NCBI GenBank assembly: GCA_022036555.1
Contig: CM039119.1
Span: 39,067,255 to 39,131,254, forward strand
Direction: 5' to 3'
From: Microstegium vimineum
Taxonomy: Eukaryota; Streptophyta; Magnoliopsida; Poales; Poaceae
DNA length: 64,000 nucleotides
Shown: positions 56,081-64,000 of the stretch, piece by piece
Position numbering within the stretch: the stretch's first letter is position 1
Layout: the number at the start of each line of letters is the position of its first letter
Translations under genes and position numbers: made by a program
Notes under the pieces: generated by a model
What the model saw: the letters and a program-made list of their open reading frames with translations, nothing else
Told to the model about the DNA's origin: nothing
The model's database searches: none

Positions 56081-56086
56081 CCTAGC

Positions 56087-58388
56087 TGTTGACACAAAAT
56101 GTGGCGCACTGTGCCTCACACACAACAAGCCGGAAAGCATGGCTTCAATCGGGTGCCCGGGTGTTTCGAAATCCGGAAACGTGCCAGTCAGTTTGACCTG
56201 AAACTAACAAGGGATAAAAATCATTAGATACAAAACTGGAACATGCTGGGTGAGACCGGATAGTTCCATATATACGGCCCAGAAGCCAAACGCCTGCCAC
56301 ACGGTATCTACTCGTAAATGAAACATAAGTGAAGACTTCTTGATTGTCAAGCAAGGATCCGCCGCACAATCATTGAAAACAAACAAGACTACTTGCATCA
56401 ACGTCTAAATCCACCGCATGATACTAGACATGATAACAAGGTTGTCGGGACTTACGGAGGTCGACGGATCGATGACTCCTCTCGAAGAACTCGACGACAC
56501 GACAAAAGACTCGAAGTTGGCACGGGGCCGGTTGTATTGATTTGGTTGTTGTTGACGGTAATTACGAGCTATTTTGTCACCATCAAAATACCGTCAACAT
56601 CCTTATATTCAAAGGAAAACATAATCACATGAACATATTTTACCCAATAACTTGGTTCCACATGTATATGTCCTCTATTTGAATGTAGGCACAAAATGTC
56701 ATAATTCGGGGCCCAACATGACATATTTCCAAGTATGGCAAATGTGCAAAATACATACACCATCATGATGGGCATTAGCTCTAGAAGCTACCTGCAAAAG
56801 ATGAGCTCATTTGGCCACAAAAGTGGTTCAGCCGATCCACAACTATCTTGGAAAATACCAAACCACTGCCAAGGTGCCAAAGACATGTGGGCCATGCTCC
56901 ACACGAAAGATTGAGGCCAAAGGCCACAACTCATGTTCGGCCGAACCATAGGTGGGGCCCACCAGGCCCCCACTTAGCCCCTGATCAATGGGCCATCTTC
57001 TAGAAGGTCCAGGAGGGCCCACAGGCCATGTTGTGGTTCGGCCGAACCACCATATGGCGGTTTCACCTCCCAACCGACTTACCTACTCCCCACATGATGG
57101 AAATCGGCACCATTGATCCTTAGGCGGTTCTGAAGTCGGTTGGATCCAACGGTGGCTGATGGAGGTGGCGCGGATTACTGACGTGGCACCGTAGTAGCCC
57201 CTACTCCACCTCTAGCTATAAATACCCCCCTAGGCCTTCACTCTCAACTCATGCCACATTGGAGAAACACTACTCCTTAGTCTCTTAGCGGAGTTCTCTA
57301 GTAGTGCTATGCTAGTTGGAGGAGAGTGAGGAAGGTCTTCTGGAGAAAGCCCCGGGCCTGTCGGGGATCTTCTCAGGAGTTCTTCCTCGATGGATGCGAG
57401 TCTCTTGTAAGTGACTTCTTCCGAGTTCTTTATAGTATTTGATATTCTAAGTCTAGGTTAGCTGTTATAACACCTTTTCCTGCTTGTTCATCGCTTTACT
57501 TTAAGTAGAGTGCTTTAACCTTAAAAGCTTGGGTTAAAGTAGTAAGAATAGTGTGGACGTGGTGTCTAGACTAGATCTTACCTTTGTAAACCGCTTATCG
57601 CGTGGATTGTTCATGGATGCTAGTAGAAAGTGACAGCTTTATCTAGCCTTTGTATTCCACCACGCGTGTCAGATAAGTTCTTAAAAGGTAGGGCTTCAAT
57701 ACAACATGATGGCGCGGTTCGGTTAGAGTTTTGCCCTCTTTCTGATCTATCCCATCGCCTCCTGCAAGAGAAGGGCTGATAAAGCCAGTATAACCAGCTA
57801 TACCTTGTTTAGATATCTTTGCTATATCGAACCTCTCAACCCAGTTATCATAGTCTCCCTTGATCCATCATTGGACATATCCGTATTCCTAGTTAGATCA
57901 CTTCTCGTTCCCTGTGGAAAATACGATACCTGGAATACTCTTGGTGAAGTGCTACATCGGCATAATCTGTGCGCTTGCGGACTTATCCAATAGTCATAAG
58001 AAATACCAATAGTTGTGAACCCCTTTTTACAATGGCCAAGGGTTTATATTTATACCCTGGTCATGACAATGAGTCCTAAAAGGACACGGTTACAAAATAC
58101 CAAAGGAAAAACATGACATCCCTGACTTTAATTTCCTTCGGAGTCTTTATTGCCTTAATTGTCGAGGCCTTCGTTGCCCGATCGATTCTTGCTTGCCGCT
58201 TTTGTCGCTTCTTCAATGGAAAATCGCCCCTCCTCAGAATAGCCGACCGCAGAATCATTTGTCGAATCTTTGGAAATTAGCCAATTGCACGGACACTTGC
58301 CAAATGCTCCGAACACCTGTCTCTGCAAATTTACTATGCACTGGCCCACCTGTCATCTTCCTAAGCGTGCCAAAATCCAGTGTTAACA
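56087..58388 (-). repeat. 3' LTR of element F, split in two
   Basis: Pieces 56087-56549 and 58017-58388, rejoined without the solo LTR, give about 830 bp with ends TGTTGACA (56087) and TGTTAACA (58381-58388, the mutated partner). The first piece has TCCGGAAACGTGCCAGTC, shared with element A's LTR. Confidence 0.7.
56550..58011 (+). repeat. Solo LTR (1462 bp) inserted in the LTR of element F
   Basis: A perfect target duplication, GTTGT, is at 56545-56549 and 58012-58016. It starts TGTTGACGG and ends ATACCAATA (CA to TA). TATAAATA at 57217-57224. The 3' end (GTGAAGTGCTACATCGGCAT, ATCTGTGCGCTTGCGGACTT) is clearly related to the E-family LTRs but diverged. No internal region: it is the product of LTR-LTR recombination. 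Confidence 0.88.
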
Positions 58389-58540
58389 CATGCCCCCTCA
58401 ATTTTGGGATAAAAATTGTTTCATTCTGAAATTGACCACAAACTTCCCCTTCTTCCTAGGTCAATATTGTTCAACAACCGCAGCCGCCGCCTCAAAAAAT
58501 CCAAGCCCCAGCATATTCTCGAATTCACCTCGAATCCCCA

Positions 58541-61500
58541 ATGGCGACTCAGGATGAAATTCTAGAAGTAAGTTTCATTCACCTCCACGCATTCGGCAAT
58601 TCTTGATTGGTTTTCTTGCTTCTTTCCCAATTCGTTCTTTTTCTTGATTTCTTTGAAGGAATACAAGAACCAGATTTTGATCCCCTATGCTGCAAACCCT
58701 GATTCCTACCTTCTTAGTCCAATGGGAGATCCTGACCCAATTGAGATATTGAGAAGGAAACCTCGAGAATCCCCTTTAAGTCTGGAGTCACTCCGCCAAA
58801 CCAATGGCCAAACACCTTCAAGACCTAGCCGTTTTCCCCCCAATCGCCGGATGGCGAAACTGGTACCGGAGGATGCTGGATAAGAGCAGTAGCCACTGGG
58901 ATGATCAAAGACATCAACCACTGTCTAGAATTGTCTCTGTCAGAAATGCCCAGAAATGAATCCCTTCTGATAGCAGCCTCTCACTTTTGGTCTGATGCTA
59001 TCAATGCCTTTGTTTTCGGCCATGGCATGAGACTTTCATTTTGACCGATGTATTCATGATGACTGGCCTAAATGTGTCACAGCCAGTATACCCCTTCAAG
59101 TACAAGAGCAAAAGCAGCCAGAAAGCTATCAAATCTGAAGGTGGATGGGTTTAAGTATATTCAGACCTACATGGAGACATCTGGTGTTGTTCTTGACAGG
59201 AATGCAGGGCTTTCATGAACATGTGGTTGTGCAGATTCATTCTTCTGTGGAAAATCCAATGAGCCAACCTTAAATCACATGATGATGGCTGAGGACTTAG
59301 GTGTAGGCACTCTGATCCCCCTGGGTAAATATCTTTTAGGATCTGTTTATCACATGATGCTCAGATCACTGCCCAGATGCACCAAGGTGGGGAGATCTCT
59401 TGTGTAAGTGACCCTTGGTGGTTTGTCTAGATGTGGCTGCAACTGTACATGCATCAAATAATCTCTGTGCCCCTGCATAACTTGAGCTTCCCTTCAGTAA
59501 ATTATGCTGAAGGCAGCATGGCAAGAGTTAAGGGCTGTCAAACCTATGGAGAAGCAGCATCTTCCATCAGTATTGACATGGACGTTGGTCACCTCTTCAA
59601 GCTGTTCTTTAAGGGTTTTGACAATGTGCTTTGGCTTCCTTACAGAGAAAATGATAATTAACTCTCCCTTGCAAATTAAGCTATGAATCTGGCTATTCTG
59701 ACAAGGTGTCCACAAAGTTTTCAACTCCTTCATCAAACCCTGGGATCTTGCCAGCCGAATTCTATCATGGAGATTAGTGCAATCTACCTATGAATTTTAC
59801 AATCCAAACATGGTAGCCAGGCAATTAGGATGTGGACAGTTGCCCCCAAGACCTTTCTTTTCAACGACCATAAGATTCAGGGAGTTGATCAGAAATGAAA
59901 TAGAAGCCAAAAAAGTCTTTGAGCTTGGATGGGAACTGTCAATATATGAACCCTCTCCATTTGGTCTTGTAGATGCTGCTCATCCTCTTTTTGCTTCCTG
60001 GTGGCAAGAATGGCACAATCACATCTTCAACACACCAGTGCACTCTTTATGCCAAGATCTGCAATCCCAATTTGCCTCTGACATGTGAGGTAATTTCATT
60101 GTATTTATCATTCTTTGCTTTTGAATTTACTTCTCACTTTAAAATTTGGTTATGCACAGGATCTTGAGCCCATCCCTCCTACCAAAGCAATCCAGTACTA
60201 CTTAGCTGAGCCCAACCCTGTCCTGGGTTTTGATGCTCCAATTTTAGCAACCTTCATGAAGACCCATGCAGTTTCAGCCACTACATCTTCAGGAGGAGAA
60301 GGCAAAAGGAAAGCATTTGAGAATATTAACGTGGCCAGAAAGACAAGGTCCAAGAAAGTCAAGCTGTCTCCCAAGGTATGAATCTTTTACTCAGCAATAA
60401 ATCCCATCTGGCAACAACTCTAACAGTCTTCATATCAATCATTTCTACTGCAAGCCACATGTTGAAATCCCAGGATTAGGCAATATTTTCAACAACGATG
60501 GATATTCCTCCTCAAGCTTCTACTGAAAATGTAGAGGTTCAGGAAACTGAAGATACAGAAGCTCATGAAGCTGAAGGCATATATGCTCATGATACTACCG
60601 AACACATTGGTAACATCATTCGGTTAATCACTTCTTTCTCTTTATATGATATCTACTTCCTGTTCTTATCTTCATCATCTGCATTATTTGAAATAGATAA
60701 AATTATAGAAAATTTAGCAGAAGAAACCTTCCTCTGGTCCAGCTCCAGGTTCACCATCCCCTGGATATACAATCAAGCCCTCAACCAGACTAGGACACAA
60801 CCCATCTTGATGACAATCAACACAGCAGGTAACATCTTGCCTTAAGCTATTCTTTTTTGCACTTCATCAGTCGGCTAACACTTCCCCCTTTTTCAAGAAT
60901 ACCATCAAACCGACTACTAGTTACTCTTTCACTATTGAGGATTACATCAGTGAGAAGGGTGAATAAGCTACCTCTCAGCAAACTCTGTCAATGGAGAATC
61001 AAGCTCGACTGAAAGATATAGCTAATCTGCTGAACAAGGAAAATCAACACTCTGGTCCAAGACTCAGATTAGATAAGAGATCTTCTCGAGCTTATCAACC
61101 AAGACCCCCATTTGATCTCAAAGCTCCTCGGGAATCTGCAGCCCACCTTGATGATCATTTTGTTTGTAGTGAAGAGAGCAAATAAAAATATAGCCTCCAG
61201 AGCTGTTCTGCAGAATAATAGATCCTTGAAGAAACAAGAAGCTAGAGTCTTGCATTCCCAAATTCAAGCTGCCAAGAATTCATTGGCAACTTTGGAGCCC
61301 GACCTGAAAGTTATGAAGGATGAGAAAATCAGGCTGGAGGCTCAGTTAACCGAAACTGAATGCCAGAATTCAGTTTCACAAAGCCAAGATGACAAAATTT
61401 GCCAAATTCCATAGAGGCAACCTTCAACAAAGATATCAACTATCCTCAAAAGAAGACCAACAGCTCAAAGCAAAGTTGTTTAGTATCCAAAGCTCTGAAT

Positions 61501-61581
61501 ATGAAGACCAGAAAGTGTTGAACAAGGGTCAGCCGAATCGGAGCCGAGGCCTTAGATGCCATCAACCAGCTTCTAAGCTAG
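58541..61581 (+). pseudogene. Antisense PMD/coiled-coil cargo gene of element F
   Basis: Exon 1 is 58541-58567 (nine codons, then GTAAGT), exon 2 is 58659-60089, exon 3 is 60160-60375 (then GTATGA), and later exons reach a stop at 61579-61581. It aligns with the element B gene: exon 1 has the same length, exon 2 begins with an E.YN.ILIPYA-type block and PMGDPDP, then SLLIAASHFWSDAINAFVFGHG, PLGKYLLGSVYHM and FASWWQEWHNHIF. The C-terminal part (from about 60990) encodes coiled-coil segments ending EALDAINQLLS. Several frameshifts occur in exon 2 (around 58800-58910 and 59040-59640), so this copy is dead. It is antisense to element F, as in A and B. Confidence 0.78.
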
Positions 61582-62035
61582 TAGAATCATGGCTTGTAAT
61601 AGATTAACCATCACACATTCTGTCTCTGAATAATCGGATGTTTTTACTCTTCATCTTTATACACTTCTGTTTGTATGAGAATATAATTACTCTTTTATTT
61701 TCCCGATTAGAACATAGCCGATTGCCTTTAGCTTTCTGATCAGAGACATAGCCGATTGTTCTCGTCTTCCGGTTCAGGGATATAGCCGAACGACTCTTGA
61801 CTTATCCGAGCCTGGCCCAGTCCAGTAACGGCCCATCCGAGAGGAGAAAACCCTAGCTCATCGTTTGGCATTCTCATCTCACTACTCCGAGATATACGCC
61901 ACTACCTTTCATTCGGCTTATAAATAAACCCTCTCTCTCACATCTATCAATAGCTCTAGTTAAGCATTCTCATCTCCGTCTCTTCACCTTCTTTGCTCAA
62001 ACCAATCTAGAGAAAACCTAACCTCCACAGTAGCA
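61582..62035. promoter_or_regulatory. Intergenic promoter region between the two cargo genes of element F
   Basis: Three ATAGCCGATTG/ATAGCCGAACG words (61715-61800) are followed by GAAAACCCTAG and TATAAATA at 61919-61926. A CT-rich leader runs to the ATG at 62036, 110 bp downstream of the TATA box. Confidence 0.55.
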
Positions 62036-62918
62036 ATGGCAGGAGGCGATGACCGTGGCAAGCGCCCTACCGAGGGAGAAGCCGAAGGAAGCCGCGCATG
62101 GCGTTGTCGGCAATGTGGTGAGAATCGACTCCTTGCCCCCTGCAGTTCTATTTCTTGTTCATCCTTCTAGCTTTGACTCTGATTTCTCTCCTATTCACCA
62201 AGATAAGGGTTATCTCTACCGGCCAGAGCTATCCTCCTTTCCCGGCGACAACAACTCAACCGGGGACTCCATCATCCGATCCTTCCGGGTCTTCAGGCTC
62301 TACCACTCCAACCCTTGGGATTTGGATTCGGGTTCGGATGCATGGATGCTCCCTTCCCACTCACGCGGAGGCAGACACCTTCAAGGGTGAAAGGGACGAA
62401 GCCCGTGGAAAAACTGGAGAAGATCTCCAAACAATACGACATCGACCAACTTGAATGGGAGGACCAGCGGAAGCAGCTTTGTGACGCCATTACCGGTTAG
62501 TAAAAAAATAAATCTCACTCGATTCCCCCTTTTCTGATTCCACTGTTCACAACCGATTCGTATTCTTTTGTTCAGCGCTCCTTGCAGAGGTTGAGCGCCT
62601 AAAGATTTGCGTCGAACAAGATCGCCGACAAGGTGAACGCCCAGGGAAAATCGCCGAGGCACGCCTTGATGATGCGGACAGCCGTATCGACCAAGTCGCC
62701 ATTCACGGCGTAACATCACGGCGTAGCTCTAGGGTTGGCGGCAATTCCCCCAGATCGTGAAGATCTCTCCTTCATGCTAGTCAGCTTCCTCGGTGGTGGA
62801 CCTTCGGAAGACGTCGAGAACATCGATAGCTCCTGGAGAGCTACGAGGACCATGCAACCGTCCTCCAGCCTAGGCCACAGACGCGCAGTCTGTCCTCAAC
62901 AAGTTATTTGAGGAGTAG
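62036..62918 (+). pseudogene. Second antisense cargo gene of element F, unknown coiled-coil protein
   Basis: ATG at 62036 (MAGGDDRGKRPTEGEAEGS) follows a clear TATA box and leader. Likely introns: about 62119-62169 (GTGAGA...TTCTAG) and about 62499-62575 (GTTAGTA, then TTTGTTCAG). The middle exon is S/P-rich. Another part reads KPVEKLEKISKQYDIDQLEW, and the last exon encodes ALLAEVERLKICVEQ and DDADSRIDQVA, a coiled coil. A TGA at 62758 interrupts; another frame continues with SFLGGGPSEDVENIDSSWRA and ends NKLFEE near 62918. I recognise no domain. It is absent from element B at the equivalent place, so it is an extra cargo gene of this subfamily. Confidence 0.5.
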
Positions 62919-63159
62919 TTTGTACCTAGGAATTTCATGTAAAAAACTTCTTATCTTGTGAAATATCATCTGGATTTCTACCTGTCTTTCCTTTTTGAAT
63001 CTTTCTGAGAAACAACAATTCTGAAGAATGCTTTCTGAACTGTATGACGTTGTTCTTAGCCGATTATGTTTATATTTTTTTGCTCCAAAGGCGACACATA
63101 CCCGTCGGCTATTCTCCAAGTTTCTCAGAGTATTTTTTGTCTAAAGGCGATGGCTTCTT

Positions 63160-64000
63160 CATCGGCTATTTGTGCACAAAGCTCCTTAGTCCATTTTGCA
63201 CCAACCTCAACACTGGGATGAAATCTCTTAAAAAATCTTCCATTAATAGCTCTAGTAAAGTCTTCTCCTAGTAGAGTTTTCAAAACATAAAGCATTAACC
63301 AACGCAAATCTCAAATATCCGAAAAGGCCTTCCCAAATTTTGGAGACCATTTGCCCCAATGGGTTTTTCTTTTGTCTCAACGGCAATATAGCCTTCCCCG
63401 ACCAAATCTCCCTTCCCGCGAATTGTTTTTCTCTGACTTTTTTGTTAAAAATATTTGGCAATACGTAATGTTTTTTCTCAAAATTTTTCCCAAAGCTTTG
63501 AGATAAACTAAAGCAAATCCTCTAATTCATCCATCATTAGGTCCTTATAATTTTCTTTCTTAAAATTTTTTTTTTCAAGTAACCTTCGAACCCGTCAATC
63601 CCGGTGCAAACATGTTTTCCCCAAAAAACCAATCGTAGGGGATTTTTTAGTAGCCCCCGACAAGCCTTTTTGGAAAGCCCTAAATTTCATTAAAAACCCC
63701 CAACCACTTTTTTTGGGTTCTCAAATTTTTCGAAAAATCTTGTTGATCTTTTTGGGAACTTGGGGCCGGCCATTAGTTTTTTAAAATGGGGGGGGAAAGA
63801 ATTTTACAATTTTATTCCCATTTTTTAGCAAAATCACAAAATTGGGGTGAAGTGAACAAGTCCTTTTCTGTTGTTATATTTTGAAAAACCGATTTTGAAT
63901 TTATGCCCTTTTAAAAAAAATTGACCAGTTTTCTGATGAAAACCTTTTTAAAGGGTTTTAAACCCTTTTTTAAAAAATTCTGTGTAACAGCACAAACTTT
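63160..64000 (-). pseudogene. Integrase C-terminal region of element F
   Basis: The minus strand shows DELEDLL, then NKKVREKQFAG, ILPLRQK, IWEGLFGYLR and RAINGRFFKRFHPSV, in the order of element B pol (DELEDLA, DKKVKVKEFADG, LILPIG, WEGPYRIKQ, RAINGKYLKRYYHSI). Upstream, toward 64000, GATKKSP matches GATKVSP of B. Many one-base indels in homopolymers break the frame. Confidence 0.7.

Larger units (their letters stand above)
50609..56086 (-). mobile_element. Element E: Athila-like Ty3/gypsy remnant on the minus strand
   Basis: The 3' LTR is 50609-52307, and a polypurine tract abuts it (52308-52325). To its right, on the minus strand, come a non-pol ORF (54646-53768), a noncoding stretch and a protease-like region (about 56080-55747). 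RT, RNase H and integrase are absent. The element is cut at 56087 by element F. A protease not followed by polymerase, plus an extra ORF near the 3' LTR, suggests a non-autonomous derivative of an env-position-ORF (Athila-type) lineage. The lineage call is tentative. Confidence 0.6.
56087..64000 (-). mobile_element. Element F: Tat-like element with antisense cargo, running off the window
   Basis: Minus strand. The 3' LTR is 56087-58388 (split by a solo LTR), a polypurine tract GAGGGGGCATG (minus) lies at 58389-58399, then antisense cargo on the plus strand (58541-62918), then integrase C-terminus on the minus strand (63160 to the window end). The layout is the mirror of element B, including the GGGGGCATG tract. 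It is inserted in the protease region of element E; the five bases outside are CTAGC (56082-56086), and the matching copy would be outside the window. Confidence 0.75.

Noticed and set aside
1..64000. tRNA, rRNA or organellar insert
   Set aside because: I scanned for rRNA-like and tRNA-like segments by eye and saw none; small ones could be missed without a covariance search.

Overview
The window is plant nuclear DNA, almost certainly from a grass (Poaceae). The evidence is a PPR-DYW organelle RNA-editing gene, many Tourist- and Stowaway-like MITEs, CACTA and hAT termini, a GC-rich plant gene 5' region, and layers of nested Ty3/gypsy LTR retrotransposons of the Tat/Retand and Athila-like types. 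There is no sign of bacterial, viral or organellar DNA. I found no rRNA, tRNA or CRISPR locus. The only host-type coding sequence I can support is the PPR-DYW gene at 9.3-10.6 kb, and it is 5'-truncated.

Layout. (1) 1-5589: element A, minus strand. It is a Tat-like retroelement that lost its capsid core and nearly all of pol but keeps part of gag, one LTR and an antisense cargo exon. (2) 5.6-17.46 kb: low-copy land with a GCTCG-rich repeat, MITEs, a GC-rich gene-like 5' region, the PPR-DYW gene, a long hairpin repeat, a degenerate tandem repeat and an Ac/Ds-like hAT terminus. (3) 17463-30673: element B, plus strand, a young nearly complete Tat/Retand-type element with 1099-bp LTRs, followed by a truncated second internal region that makes an LTR-int-LTR-int tandem. 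(4) 31.1-35.97 kb: MITEs, two CACTA termini and an old LTR remnant. (5) 35970-40205: element C, an LTR element with perfect GGGAT target duplications, no gag or pol, and three unrelated tandem arrays inside. (6) 40.2-64 kb: a deep nest. Element D is a decayed A-rich Tat element on the plus strand. E is an Athila-like element on the minus strand, inserted in D. F is a Tat-like element on the minus strand, inserted in E. A solo LTR of an E-related family sits inside the LTR of F. More E-family LTRs interrupt D.

The most interesting biology is the cargo of the Tat elements. Downstream of the integrase, element B carries a convergent, antisense gene of about 1030 codons in five exons. It has consensus introns, a TATA box next to the 3' LTR, a plant mobile domain (PMD)-like N-terminal half and a coiled-coil C-terminus. 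The same gene type, always antisense to the host element, recurs at the left edge (element A) and at 58.5-61.6 kb (element F). The first intron sits at the same codon in the B and F copies. Element F has a further antisense gene with its own TATA box at 62.0-62.9 kb. Antisense extra ORFs are known in the Tat lineage. The intron-bearing, promoter-bearing two-gene arrangement and its retention in a pol-less derivative are what deserve follow-up. All copies here carry stops or frameshifts, so this is a fossil record rather than a demonstrably active system.

All coordinates were read by eye. Element boundaries supported by terminal inverted TG..CA motifs and target duplications (B, C, the solo LTR, the CACTA element) are firm. 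Boundaries of old remnants are approximate.
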